From positions 105,951 to 169,950 of the forward strand of contig VTPC01091030.1 in NCBI GenBank assembly GCA_011009095.1: DNA of 64,000 bases. The letters are read 5' to 3'. Source of the DNA: Ignelater luminosus (lineage: Eukaryota; Arthropoda; Insecta; Coleoptera; Elateridae). Each line of letters opens with the position of its first letter. The stretch's first letter is position 1. The position numbers and the translations under genes are program-made. The notes under the pieces are model-generated. The model was not told the DNA's origin, ran no database searches, and saw only the letters and a program-made list of their open reading frames with translations. Positions 46,720 to 59,929 of this stretch are shown here, in pieces.

Positions 46720-48760
46720 GAAGCGGATAGGCCTATTGATGACGACCACAGCAAGAAAAAGGACTTCGAGAAAGAAATATTTGATAAGACTGGCAACTTG
46801 GGATATCCAATCCTGGAGAATTAAAGAACAAGAGATCATACAAGAGATGGAAAAGCACAAGATTGACATATGCACGGTAAGCGAGAAGAAACGGAAGGGC
46901 AACGGCACTACCACGAGAGGACAATACATTCTGGAGTAGAACAACATAAAAGAGCGTACGCAGGTGTAAGAAAACTAAGAAACAATAACATTATAAACAG
47001 CCTGCATGACATCACACATGTCAGCGAGAGAATAATTAAGGTCACAAAACAATGCTTAGTAAAGAAGCACAAATAGTGTCACACAAAAAGAGATATGACA
47101 GAAAGAGGACATTTCTATAACTTCTTACAACGAACATATCGGCGTGATGCAGAAATTTAATGAAGAAGCTATTAACGAAAGCGGATAGGATCTAATTGAG
47201 TTCTGTGCAATGAATGAGCTCAGGATTACTAATACATACTTCGACCACCTAATACAACATAAAGTCACATGGACTAACACAAGAAACTAACACTCCGTAA
47301 TGGACTTCACAATTAGCAAGAGAACAATACACCCAAATTAAGTAATAGATGTCCAGATACTGTTATCAGCAAATATTGGAACTGGTCATGGAGTTGTATT
47401 GTGCAAACTAAACCTTCAAATAGATAAACAGAAAATCACGCCCTTCTACACGGAAAAGATTAATATAGAAAGCAACCAAGAGCCAAGCACAAGGGACCTC
47501 TACAGAAAGAGACTGAAGCAAAAGTTAGAAAAGGACACAGGACCTATAAACAAAACAGTAGAGCAAATGTGGGAAAACACCAAGACGCGGCGAGAAAAGC
47601 ATTAGGTGTAAGAAGAGTAAACAGAAACAAATGAACGAGGAAAACACCATGGTTCAACGAAAAAGTTTGGAAGATAACAGAGGAAAAAAGAAAGCCTTTC
47701 TCAAATGCAAAAAACATAAAATACCCCAAGAATACAATAACTACAAGAACATCAGAAATGAAGCTCGACAAAAGATAAGAAAAAAAAATTATTGGGAAAA
47801 ATTCACAAAGGACCTGGAACATAACCTATATGGCTATCAGAAGCGAATATGGAGAATGATACAAGGACAAAAATTAGAAATTAATGAAACAGTACACACA
47901 ACCAATATTAGCGAAAAGGAATGGTTCCAATACTTCGAGAAAATATATAAACGGGAAGAAACCACGAGCGAAGCAACAAACTACGAAGGTGCAGGCTTTA
48001 GGTGCATTATTGAAGAAGAAGTTAAGGAAGCCCTGAGAAAACTTAAGAATAGAAAGGCTCCAGGACCTGACACTATTCCAAATGAATTATTGAAATGCAT
48101 AGGAGAAGAACTAACATCTGCATTACATAAACTATTCAACAGAATAATGGAAGAAGATCGAGTACTCCAAGAATGAAAGCACAGCCACACAATACCAATC
48201 CATAAAATAAAGAGATAAAAGAACGCCCGATAATTATAGAAGTATAACGCTACTGAACTCTACACTAAAATAAAGTGAACACCTTCCGTTATCTAGGAAT
48301 AGAGATAACAAAAGAAACGAAATTGGAAACACAAAGACAAGCCATGAAAGCTACGCAGATTGCTGACGCGCTCAACTCAACAATATGGCACAACAAATAT
48401 ATGACCAAAGAAAGTAAAACACGAATATACAAAGCAGCGATACAACGCACATGAAACAAAACCAGAAACAAGAGCAACAAAACAAAAAATACGTGTAACA
48501 AAAATGAAGGTCTTGAAAAAGATACAAAGGGTGACGCTGAGGAACAGGAAGAGAAGTGGAGACATCAGAAGGGAATTTAAAGTGGAAGATGTGATAAAGA
48601 CCTGCAGAGACAATCAACCCAACGGAAAGAGGCCTTCCGGAAGACTTCCAAAACGATAGGCTAAGAGCTGACAATCACCATCCATATAATAACGAAACGG
48701 GCAACAAGAGAAATCCTAGTCCATTAATCAGATAAAGAAGAAGAAGAACTCTTATACTAC
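46720..48760 (+). mobile_element. LINE (RTE/CR1-like), near-complete but broken
   Basis: Starts with an endonuclease (LATWDIQSWRIKEQEIIQEM near 46785). A polymerase lead-in lies at 47631-48176, including RKLKNRKAPGPDTIPNELL near 48040. The catalytic RT centre appears deleted, as the sequence jumps to NTFRYLGIEITKETK near 48280 and a tail near 48550. It ends with AAGAAGAAGAAG near 48735. All plus strand, opposite to the Gr exons. Confidence 0.75.
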
Positions 48761-50467
48761 CAACTACAAAAAAATGCCGATTCAAGGACTTACCTAAACA
48801 ATCTTCATTAGAAGATCGCAATCTCCCCAAAAATCAAGTTTTCTTGGTGTTATAAACGAATCAGACGTTATCGTCAGGCTTGTGATGCCAGACAAAGTTA
48901 TTGTAAGTATATATGAACCTTGCTTTTAGTGGATAGTATTTTAGTAGCTTTCTGTGAAGGGAGAAGAGCGCAGGTTATTCTTAGCCAAAATCAACTCCAT
49001 CTGTAATCTTCCAAAGTCTAAAACAATCAAAGAATTCCTAACATGTCTTGGTTAAGTCAATTTTAATTGAAGATTGGCCAAGGACACAGGGAGATGTAAG
49101 TATCTCTCCAGGCATATTTCATCGTTTCCAATAACAACAAGGCATCGGTTTACTGGGCCTTGTAGTAATGCATCGAGGATCTGATAAACGCCACCCTTAC
49201 TAAAGGCGTCTCACCCTATTTCTACTGACTACGGATTTGAGAATTGCTGTCTAGCGTCTACGTGCCTGTAGAATTGAATGTATGATTACAATCTATAATA
49301 ATCCCAAAGACAGATACAAAATCTCTTTGAAATCTGACTTTCTACAAGATGCTAAACTGAAGATAGCAGCCAAGGTTTGCGTTAGCAAGATGCGGTTTGG
49401 ACTCTACATGAGACAATTCTTGTGTGGCTGTGTCGATTACACTATCTTTTTGTCGTAGTCCTTCTCCGGCTTCGAGTTAGCTAAAGCACATTCTTTTGAT
49501 TTTGCTATGGTATTTGTAGCATAGCAAATAACAGATGAATAAAAATTATTAATAAATCAAGGCTTTAAAGTTCTCGTAAAGTAAGCACTCTTGAGTTCAA
49601 TTTGCTCGTGTGATTCATCAGCAGATGTGTTTTAATAGGCAGAATCTATGATGTCAATAATACCGCTGACATCTTGTTGCTTCTCCATTTTCCTGCTCGA
49701 CAAAAGGAGCGATTCAGTCACTCGCTTCCAGCACCAGGTGCGTGTCGTCACTTTCAGGTGAACAGAGATTCAGTGCGATATTCTCAATACAGAAACTAGG
49801 ACCTGACACCTTCTGGGGCCGACATCTTAATTTAAGACTTTTAATATTTGATGTATCTCTATGTAAGAATTTTGATTTTCCCGACTCGAATTCCGCAGAA
49901 ATTGATGCTCTTTGAAGAAAACTAACATTGAGGCGCAAGAACTCTTATTTCCTTTCAGACACTTCTAAGATTGCAAATGATCTCCATACAGACCGCCACT
50001 GTTATCCAAATGATGCACAAACCGCTGGATGATATGTTCACGACGTCACTCTACTTTGGTATTTGGACCACAAGTGAGACGCACTTTCCAGGTTTAGATC
50101 TTCCATCAGCAATTAAGATTTTGATCATTCCTTTTTTACTGTAAACTTCCTGTTCCTTTAGATGAACTTAGTCCTTTAACTTTGGTAGAACTAAAGAACA
50201 GATTGTTTGATCCGAAATACAAAGTTGACTAAGAAAGACAAATAAACTAATACGACTGATCAAATTTAAAAACTTAATATTCAAAGTTTTTGCTAATCTT
50301 TCAATCGTCATAGGAAAAACCGTTAGATTGGCATCTCTTGGTCAATTTTCGTTCACGATGTTTTGGAGAAAATGATAAGTGTATGTGAAAAAAAGAGAAT
50401 AAATTTATGTATCAATTTTTGTTTATCAAAACTAGAAAGCCAAACACGTAGTGTACGCTTTACTTAC
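48761..50467. other. Intron-like DNA behind Gr orphan 3
   Basis: No exon recognised. The part 50150-50467 is related to 58150-58385 plus 61018-61037, the DNA behind Gr orphan 4, so it belongs to the duplicated Gr unit and is probably intronic. The rest (48.8-50.1 kb) is unclassified. Confidence 0.45.
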
Positions 50468-51457
50468 CACACATTCCATGCCGTGTATTCTGTAAAGAGC
50501 GTAAACTCCAACTAGACCAGAAATATAAAGTTGACTAGTCAGTTGCACATGTTCCAGTACAAGCCCATTTATTCCATAATTAAACCAACCAAATAACAAA
50601 TCGACCACTGTAAAACTAGCCAATATCAGCATTACAGACAGGCACAAAAAATGAAATGCTTCAGATGGCGCAGTAAAAGTACTGGAAAGCTTTATATCAA
50701 TGATAATAGCAGAATGTAGTCGACGGGCTAAAATCAATGATTGGCGTAATGAATTGTTAATAGTTTCTCCACGAATATATCTTGTTTCTAAAAGCTGTTT
50801 TAAGTGTTTTTGGTATTGAGAAATGATAGACTTGATAAAATCTGCACACACTGAATAAGTCAAAACTAAATGAAAGTCTACTAAAAAGCAAAATACTGCA
50901 GCTATCTTCTTTATTATCGAAAACCTCGTTATAGAACCTACAATTATTAAACTACCAGAATAGGTAAGCAGAAAGACTACAACATAAATGGCATAAACTC
51001 TTGAAAATAGCCTTATCCGTAATAATGAATCTTTCTGCAAAAGACTTTCCGATTTTATTAATTTCCAGTTGGTGATATTTCCTTGAAGAGCTTTGAAGAA
51101 TGATTTAAGAATGTTGTGGTGCAGTAGGGTAACTGTAAAACTAACGATCGTTCTAATGCAATACACTAAATGGGCCATTTCAGTTGTTAAAGCAACAAGA
51201 TTGGTCTTTTCAAATGTGGTACTGATTGTATATAGATAGCAGATACTGGTCGATATTAAAAAGATCAGTACGATGAGTCCCAAACGGAAACAATATTTCG
51301 AAGAGTCTATTTTAACGGCATGTTTGTGTTTACTGTGGAAACAGTTCACTTCAAGAGGAATCAATCCGGTGAATTTGGAAAAACGAAAAATCATATAGAA
51401 GACACAGGCAACACAATTTTCTGAGTAATTTCGTTTTGTTACCCATTTGTTAAACAT
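50468..51457 (-). CDS. Gustatory receptor long first exon (orphan 3)
   Basis: The exon encodes 330 aa from MFNKWVTKRNYSENCVACV to ...YRIHGMECV and stops before GTAAGT, phase 0. It is a close paralog of orphan 4 at 61 kb: shared blocks include LLQKDSLLRIRLFSRVYAI and RFSIIKKIA plus FCFLVDFHL. Hydrophobic helices match 7tm_7 topology, and no stop interrupts the frame. The 3' exons expected for a Gr of ~400 aa are not present between here and the LINE at 48.7 kb. As an alternative first exon it would need to splice over at least 17 kb to the exons at 32976. Intact frame and intact donor argue that it is used. Confidence 0.78.
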
Positions 51458-51739
51458 TTAGTTTCTTGATAAAAAAAATAACGTGTAACTGTGTTTAAGT
51501 ACGCGGAACTACTAACAAACCTGCTAAGGTTAATTGTCAAAAAAAGATAATTTATAATGTTGATATAATAATAATTATAGTAAAGTTAATCAGAAATTCA
51601 TAAATTATTGTGTACCTTTTTTTTAAAATAAACAAGGTAATAGTCTTTATTCCATTACCAAAGAGTGGATTTCTAAGGAGATTGATTTTTGTAGAAACTA
51701 TAACTTCACTTTCGTTGTTTTTCCGGTACATGAAGGGCG

Positions 51740-54700
51740 ACTAAAAACCAGTCATGGGAAAATTGGAAGAAATGCTTGTATTCAAGAAAAAATGGCAGTT
51801 ATGGAGAAAAGAAGAAAATAATAAACTAAGGAAAGAAAACAAAAAGATTGAACAGCAAATTAAAAAACAAGATAAAAGAATAGAATTACTAGAAAAAGAA
51901 GTGCGGAAAAAGAAGACAATTATTCAGAAAATAGAAGACGAAAGAAAAAAAATCAGAATAACTTTAAGAGAAATTGACGTACAGATAGATATAGAGAAAG
52001 AAATGTGTGAAAGGCTCATACAGATAGAACTATTATCCTGGAACATACAAATGGAGATTATAAGAGCTGCAAAGAAACCAAAAGAAAGTAAAATGAGTAA
52101 TATATAGATCACAGACGATTACACAAAAGAGGTATTGGAACAAAGAAAAATACTAATCCAACGCATGAAGGAAGCCAGACCAGGAGGACACCGCGCATAC
52201 GTAAATTATAACAAGCTAATGATAAATGGAAAAGCACAGTAGACCAGCTTGAAGGAGACTCAAACAATGAAAGAAGAAGATCATGAAAAAAGCAAAGGCA
52301 AAGCCAGAATATACAGCGAGAGATCCCCCAAAGAAAATAGTGATGAGAGCATTATAAAGCCTTTCAAAAAATAACAGATACGCTTAGAGGCTCAAAAAAC
52401 TACTAACAAAGAACAAAAAGAACGGGGGGGGGGGGGGATGGAAGACGAACACAGCAATGCAAAAGTATGAAGAAATGAATAAAAATAATACTAAGAGAAA
52501 AGAACTAAAAGTCGGCATATGGAATATAAAAACACTAAAGGTCAAGGAACTAGAAGTGATGCAGGAGATTGAGGAACTCAAAATACAAATACTGGGCTAA
52601 AGTGAAGTAAAGAAAATAGGCTCGGGAAAAATTCATCTCTTAGAGAAACGAGTGATTTAGGGACAAAGAGCAAAAGGTAGTGTTGGTGTTTTAGTTACGA
52701 ATGAAATATACCAAAGGATCAGTAAATTTAAGCCAATATACCCTCGAGAATAATGATGATAACTTTGGAGAAAAAAGAAGCAATAAATTTAATTCAAATC
52801 TATGCCCCGATAGAAAGATCGGAATTCGCAAAAATGGCAGAATTTTATGAAGAGCTGCAAGATACACTAGACAACATAAGAGGAGTAAGCAGTAAAATTA
52901 TTATCATACAAGACTGGAATTCCAGAATTGGAGACGACATAAGCGGAGGCATGGGCTGCAGGGTAAGAAACGGAGAGAAAATTGTAAACAGAAACAGCCA
53001 TAGCTGAAGGTAGAGACGCAAAGAATATAGTAGACTTTTCTGTATATACAAGAGAAATAAAACCACTGGTCAAAGAACGAGACCGGAATGGAAACAGCAC
53101 ATAGAATAGTAAGCGCGGATGTTAGAGATAGAGATTGGAGAATACGATGAAAAACATAAATATAATAAAATCAGAATCCAATAACAAAAAACAGAAATAT
53201 AGAAAAGAATATTTTAAGAATTTAAGGGAGATGGGAGAAATCTGAAACCTTGAGGATAGAGGGAGACTTTTTAAGATGGTAGTACTTAGTAAACCAGAGG
53301 AGATATGTGGAGCGGTGAAAGTAAGAAAAACCCAAAAAAAACAACATGGTAGAACAAAGAACTACAAAACGAAATAAAAATGAAGAAAAAAGCATGGAAG
53401 AGGTTCAGCAAAACTAGAACAGCTATAGATAGAGAAAAATACGTAAGAGTGGCAGTGTGAAAGCTCATGTCAGAGACGCAAGAAAAACAAAACTGGGAAC
53501 AATTTGAAGAAGTGAATCAAGCATATAAATTAAACAAACGAAGTTTCTGGAATAAAGTAAGAGGACTAAAAGGAAAGAAGAGAAAGGAAATAAGAAAAAC
53601 CAATTAAAAATAACAACTGTAGAAATATTGGACGTGTGGAAGGAATATTTCACTGAAAGGTTTACAGGAGCTGAAGATGACGAAACACAGCCATTTGAAA
53701 GAATGAACAAAGAAGAGCAGGTAGAAGAAACAACTAGAGAAAACTGGAAGAAGGAAAAAGAAAGATCAAAACAGGAAAAACGAATGGTGCTGATAAGATA
53801 GATCCAGAAATGCTCAAAGAGACAGGAGAGGAAGAAAAGGAGTGGCTGATAGTTCCCATTCATAAAAAGAGGAAGAAACAAGTTGTGAAAATTACAGAGC
53901 AATCTGCCTTACGACAACAGCTTTTAAATTATATACACAAATAATAGAAGAAAAACTTCAAAAACTTATAGAAAGTATGTTGATGGAAGAATAATATAAT
54001 AATAATAACATATTTATACTAAGAAACTTAATCGAAAAGAAGAACGAAGCAGGAGAAGAATTGTTTGTTACATTTATAGACCTGAAAGCAGCCTTCGATA
54101 CAATACAGAGAACTATGATTTTGAAAGAGTGGAGACAGATGGAATTGCCAGAGAAGATGGTTAGAATATTTAGGAGTGCATACGACAGAGTGCATGGTAG
54201 AGTTGTAATAAAAGGGAAAAAATTAGACTAATTCGAGATGAGAAGAGGAATCAAACAAGCGGATAGCCTCAGCTCATTATTGTTCATTCTGATAATGAAC
54301 AATATAATGAAAAACACCAGAGAAAAAACAAAAGGGTTACAAAACGACTGTGGGTTATAAATGCCTAGCGCCGGTAAAAGTCGACGAATTGCAGATTCAG
54401 AAAGAAAGGTGCAAGCTTTAATAAACATGTGGGTGAAAGAAATAGAAAAAATGGAAATGGAAGTAAACATCAGAAAAAGCAAATACATTATTCCTAATCA
54501 GAAATGCACTAGAACAACTAAAAAGAAACTAACTTCTAAGGATCAACCGATTGAAAAAGTCACAGTATACGAATACCTAGGAGTCGTTTTCTCAAAAGAG
54601 GGAAAAATAGATCGGGAGATAGTTAACAGACGAAGGAAGACCAGCAGAATCTACTACAGCCTGAACCACACAATATTTGGAAAGAAAGAGATTGGGCAAC

Positions 54701-55157
54701 AAGTAAAACTCCACCATTGTTATATGGATGTGAATCCTGGGAAACCACTAGTAAACACGAAAACGCAATAACAACAGCAGAGATGAAACAGCTAAGGAAA
54801 ATAGTAAAAAAGACACACCTAGGCGGAATAAAGAACGAAGATACCAAACTACTAAATCAGGAAGCAATAACGCATAGAATAACAAAAAAGCTAAATTGGT
54901 ATGGTCATATGATGAAGATGAATGATGACAGACTAGTGACAAAGTATTGGAAGCTAAAGTTGAAAAGAAAAGAAAAAGAGGTAGACCGAGAAAAACATGG
55001 ATACAGTTAGTGGAGAGGCAGGAAAAATAAAGGGAAAAACACTAAAAGAGACGAAAGAGTTGGCAAGGGACCAGAAAAAGTGGAGATGGGTAGAAAACTA
55101 AACAACAAGACTCCGACGCCCTGATAGGGCAAAAGGAAGAACGAGAGGAAAAAGGGT
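51740..55157 (+). mobile_element. LINE (RTE-like) with coiled-coil ORF1, almost full length
   Basis: ORF1 at 51754-52107 is a 117-aa highly charged coiled coil. The endonuclease starts near 52515 (GIWNIKTLKVKELEVMQEI) and has the IIIIQDWNSRIGDD active-site region near 52905. Polymerase blocks follow: LFVTFIDLKAAFDTIQRTM near 54065, RRGIKQADSLSSLLFILIM near 54245, YEYLGVVFSKEGKIDREI near 54570, and a tail LNWYGHMMKMNDDRLV near 54895. Frames are interrupted several times. A run of 14 G lies at 52424-52437. It sits on the strand opposite to the Gr exons, about 280 bp upstream of orphan 3. Confidence 0.8.
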
Positions 55158-55179
55158 AGGTAGTTCCGTTCTAAATTCT

Positions 55180-56000
55180 TTCCGAGTGCTCAAGAACCAA
55201 TTCATCCCAAGTTAGTTTTTCAACCACAATTTCTGCAAAAGGATTTGAGCTACTACGACACATGGTCCTAGAAAACCCAAAATATCAAATATTCGTACTA
55301 GGCCCAAAAGTCTAGCTAGCTTGAAATTTCTCCGATTCTGTAAAGAGTTAACTAAGTTTTCAAGAAATACCCAATTTCTTTGCACTTTCAAGTTCTTCTT
55401 TTTTTAATACGTCCTTGTTATTAGAGTACAATTTTCGCAATTCAACGCAACATTGCTCCAAGACATTGGGCACGCCTAAACAAGAGGAACCCCTACATCT
55501 ATACTCTGTATTATCTGCATTACTTAATAAACCATCTGTTATAATGACATTTGTTTTCAGCAGCCAGCTGAAACAAGCAGTGTCATGTCGTACGTCACGG
55601 CTTTCAACTGGTGGGTTTCTAGTTGCAAAGAATACGCTACAGACACTAGAAAGATTGAGGAGTACATCTTTGCTGTGTCAGTTGATATAAAATACTAATG
55701 CTGCATAAATTGCAGTAACCCCGAAAACAACTCTTGGTGAATAGTAGGACCAACATATTGTAGATTGTCAAACTGGAAGGATTGAAGTCAACGCGTCAAA
55801 AACCATATGCATTTTTTTGTTAAACTTTTTTGCCGCATAACACCACAGTGAAGCAGGTAAACATTTATTTTTGATGAGACATCATACATTACCTTTTCTA
55901 GATCTAGGTTTAAGTATTTCAGCATGAAATCCCTTTGCCGACGGAATAAAGCTTCCTAATTTACGCTTTTTCGATTGACTTTTGAGTCCGTTTTGACTAA
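55180..56000 (-). mobile_element. BEL/Pao LTR retrotransposon fossil (pol fragment)
   Basis: The minus strand holds the region around and after the reverse transcriptase of a BEL/Pao element. Telling motifs are VGPTIHQELFSGLLQFM near 55760 and LGFLGPCVVVAQILLQKLW near 55265. Only part of pol is seen; no gag, integrase or terminal repeats were recognised. It is broken in several places and looks old. It is the one retroelement here that lies on the same strand as the Gr genes. Confidence 0.6.
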
Positions 56001-58385
56001 TTCAGTCGAGTCTTTAAAAACCTCTTGATATCTTCAAATTTTAGGATCTCTGTATCTAACTTGAAGTCCATAGAATAATGTTATCGAGCTCCATTGAAAT
56101 CAAGTGAAGAAAGTTAAGAAGGTCAATAGTAACAGATTCTGTACCTTGGTTTTGCAGATGATAGTCATTATAATCAAAATAAAACTCATTCATGCAATAA
56201 GAAAACTTAGGCAAAAGACAGTTGAAGTTATTTAACTAATTGGGGTTCTAGACTAAACAAGGTACAAAAACTGGCTGCATAGAATTATAGAAGCTTCTAC
56301 TAAATTTATTTCTACTTGGTTTTTTTTAAATTAGGGTGGGGATCAGGAAGGTTTTCTATTAGAGACTTCCAAGGTTAGATAACCTGAAGATTTTTAGAAC
56401 TTCCTTATATATATATATAAATCCATATAACTCTGCTAAAGTTTTCTTAGGTTGGCTTAAATAAACAAAATATTAAAATTTTGTTTATACCCTCTTTTGA
56501 CAATATCAGAGATGTGTCGGCTTATTCAAGATTTTATGAACTCGCCTGGTAAGATTTACGTTAAACGTTTTTGTTGTGGGTGAATCTAACTGTAGATCTA
56601 TTGATTGTTTTTTCAGCGAATTTATGAAACGTGAGTAGATCTGGAGGAATGTAACGTCGTATTGAAGATGCTGTCCAAGTATGAACTACCAATGTAATCA
56701 CGAGATGGCACGATGGTGATTAAATTGTTTTTCTTACAAGTAACCATCTCATCCGTTCCATGACCGATTTTGCTTCGTTACGGTGCGTGATTGATGGCTC
56801 GCTTTAGTTGCAGCTGCGATCTTCTATCCTAAGATAGCAATAATGATGATGATGATAATGTGGAGATTATTGTTGTAGACCGCACGTACGCAAGAAATGA
56901 ATATTTCTGGTTCGGATAACATGAATGTGAATAAACTAACCCATATGAGTTAGTTATAAGTTAGCTAGCCGGCAATTTCTTATTTTTGTTTTGAGTTTTA
57001 GATACCAACAAGATCGAAAGACTGTGATTTGACCGTAACAAAATTTTTAATTAGTTTTGCTTCCACTCTATCCGAGTAGATTTATCACATTCACACAGAC
57101 GCAGCCAAGATCATAATCACCAGGAAGAGTGTTGACTCATTAGATCTAACAGACCCGAAAAACTAGACAGTCCGAGAAGTATAAACGGCCAAGAAGTCCA
57201 ATCGGCTCAAAAGAATCGAAAAACTTGATTGTTTCTAAGAACGTTCAATAAACAGCAAAGATAGAAAGATTTCGAGACCTAATTTAATAATCAACCTCGT
57301 GCAGGTCGCGGGATTTATTCGTGGACACGAAGCTTCTCCTTGTTAATACTTCACAGTTTTTAAAATCAGAGGAAACGCTCAACCGCTCCAAAACATAAGA
57401 TATTTGCAGATATTGTTCTGATAAATTCTATATTTACAGCATTTAATATCCTTCAACTTTATTCAAACACAGGGGCGGTTGACCTGCGATAAAGCAAAAT
57501 CCCTTGACAAGGAAAATGTTTGATCATTCTGCATTCACATTTTTGAGGCACCAAGTCCACAATGGTATCAATCCAATATATTTCAAGTATGACGATTCAT
57601 TACAACTGTTTAGAAGCTCTCTTGCTTTGCTTCGGCCTAAGATAATTAAGTTGATGGATTGAAAGATTAAGTTGCTGCAGTGAAAGGGCGATAAATCAAA
57701 ATGATGATAAGGCATTGATGTTGACCCAGGGCAAAGGTGTTTATGATAGTGGTCTGGAATACAGATGTTGGACGATGAAGTTTTGTTGACTGGAAATAGG
57801 AAGAACAGCGGGGTAATTGTTGAGATTGTGGCAGACTCAAAGCTCAAAATTACCATAGTTCAAGAATTCTAGAAAGAAGTTTGGCTTGAATTCTTTGCTG
57901 ACAAATCGATCAAGACTGGTTAATAAAACCGTTGCGCCGCAGGTATTTATGGAATTAAGCCAAATCACAGTAATAGCAACAGCAAAACTATCGCTGATGA
58001 GGTCAACGATTGTATTGTTCCCTCTTGTGTTGATGATGAGCTGAAGATGGATGCTGATAACAAATATGGGTTTTTTTTACCATGATGATGCGAAAGCTGA
58101 ATCAAAGAATAAACGGTCTGTACCAGTACTAATGACTTGATCGCATTATTGGTTGAAGATTATTCCTACGACAGTGGTGCTAAAGAACGACGTGATCAAG
58201 CAATTTCTATCTTGACAAACTAACACTGGGAAAATCTAAAAACTCAAAGATTCAAGTTTTTGGTAATCTATCAAATCTTTTGTATTTTTGTAATGACATC
58301 TTTTGCTCAATTTTTCTTACCTTTTAATATTTTGGCGAAAAATAATACGCGCATGTAAGTCGCTTTTTTATAGAAGGGTGGAAAT
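56001..58385. other. AT-rich unclassified DNA, right end shared with the 50 kb Gr flank
   Basis: No gene recognised. Simple repeats: a TA run at 56407-56419 and an ATG run at 56846-56858. From about 58150 the sequence resembles 50150-50400, i.e. the intronic flank of Gr orphan 3, so that part belongs to the duplicated Gr unit. Confidence 0.4.
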
Positions 58386-58728
58386 TCTTAAAAAAGTGGG
58401 GCGGGGGGCCCATGGTCCCGGGCGACAGCGAGGCAGGAGCGGCGGCGCTGGAAATGCAAAACACTATTAAGTACCCGAGAGCAGGCGACGACGAAGCGCC
58501 CCGTGCCGGCCGCCGCCACCCGCGCCTAGCCGATCCAGCCCGAACGAAACAACAATGCAAGTGTACTGTCCGTTGTTTTGATTTTGAACTTATTGTTATC
58601 ACAACTTCACAAGACGAGAGTCTCAAGTCAATTTCTATGGACATTTAATACTACATCTGTGACGTGACTGCGAGCGAGTAACAAATGTTCAACTTCGACT
58701 TTTTAGTGTTCCGAAGGTGGTCTGTTCG

Positions 58729-58860
58729 AGGGCGCAGGCCAAGGTGAGACCACCTAATGTGGCCCAGCCCGCGGTGGAATCACCAAAGGTGGCCCATTGG
58801 AGGGCGCAGCCCGTGGTGGGGCAACCAAAGGTTGCCCATTCGAGGGCGCAGCCCGATCTA
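58729..58860. repeat. ~42 bp tandem repeat, about 3 units
   Basis: The unit GAGGGCGCAGCCCGTGGTGG followed by CAACCAAAGGTTGCCCATTC recurs at about 58729, 58798 (full) and 58840 (partial), with a degenerate unit between. It is GC-rich and carries the small palindrome AACCAAAGGTT. Confidence 0.55.
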
Positions 58861-58875
58861 GAATAGTTTTGGCTC

Positions 58876-59780
58876 ATTTGGTATCTCAGAAACGACTGAT
58901 CCATAAGATGCGTGCGGGATCGACCGTATTGTGTTATTTTTCTCAGAGGATCCCGTATCTCAGAAATGGTCGATGCTATAGTGGGGAGGCTGCGGTAGGT
59001 TGGTGCAGTGGGCAAGGGACTTGCAGAAGATGTGTGCGATACCGAACGTATTCGGATCGTTTTTTGGTCGTCGTGCAGTGTCTCGGGAACGGCTGATTCT
59101 ATAGCAATAAGACCTTGGTAGGTAGGTGCGGTTGGGGGAGAGGTTTGCGGTTTGTTTTAATTGCCGGAAATCTCGTATCTGCGGAATGACTGATCTTATG
59201 TAGATGAGACTTTGGTAGGCGGTGTGGTGGTAGATAAGGGTTGTATAAGATGCGTGCGGGACCGGTCGTGTTTTTTTTTGGCAAACATCCGGTATCTCAG
59301 GAACGACTGATTTTATAGAGATGAGATTTTGGTACGGCGGGAGAAAGGTGCGAAACAGAGCGTATTTTGTTTCCTTTTTGGGCAGAAATTCCGTATCTCC
59401 GCTAATGCAATACAGACGGAATTATGGTAGGCGGGAGTGTTGGGAGGAAAAGCTTGCATAAGCTGCGTGCGGGACCAACCACATTTTGGTTTTTTGTTTT
59501 GGCAGACATTCCGCATCTTCCAAACGGCTGATCCTACAGAGATAAAAATTTGATAGGCAGGTGAGGTGGGAAATGGCTTGGAGATGGAGAACGTGTGCGG
59601 GACTGACCGTCTTTTGTTTTTTGTTTTAGTAGACAATCTGTATCTCGCAAACGGATGATCTTATAGAAATGGAACTTTGATAGGCAGGTGAGGTGGGGAA
59701 GATGCTTGCCCAGGATCCATGCGGGAGCACAAGATGGGTGCGTGACCGAACGTAGTTTCTTTTTTTGTTTGATAAAGGTC
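58876..59780. repeat. Degenerate minisatellite, ~100-127 bp unit, about 8 copies
   Basis: A block like GTATCTCAGAAACGACTGAT, then ATAGAGATGAGACTTTGGTA, then GCGTGCGGGACCGACCGT and a T-rich run starts near 58876, 58951, 59077, 59173, 59289, 59390, 59511 and 59638. Copies differ considerably. Minus-strand open frames across it are by-products of the repeat. It lies inside the hAT element. Confidence 0.65.
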
Positions 59781-59929
59781 CGTGCACAACGCGTGTGCAA
59801 ACAGAAGCAAGCCCATCGGGAGACTTAAAGAGTCGGAGCGCCGCAGGCGTCGTTCCCAGGCGAGCGAGGACCTAGAGATGATAGAGGCAAACCTCCGCGG
59901 GAGGTTCTACTTGCTGCTACAGGCAAAAG

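Noticed and set aside
48289-48674. Minus-strand hydrophobic frames of 70-100 aa
   Set aside because: Antisense of the LINE tail at 48.3-48.7 kb.
53465-53902. 145-aa minus-strand frame resembling a membrane protein
   Set aside because: Antisense of the RTE-like LINE; no start context or family match.
58412-58648. 78-aa plus-strand frame starting MVPGDSEAGAAALEMQN
   Set aside because: Lies in the GC-rich left end of the hAT element; may be part of its old 5' region but no domain supports a gene.
58729-59780. CRISPR-like array
   Set aside because: Repeats are long, adjacent and diverged with no unique spacers; the DNA is from a eukaryote.
59313-59800. Three overlapping minus-strand frames with similar Pro/Lys-rich sequences
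   Set aside because: They repeat because the DNA is a minisatellite; no protein family is suggested.
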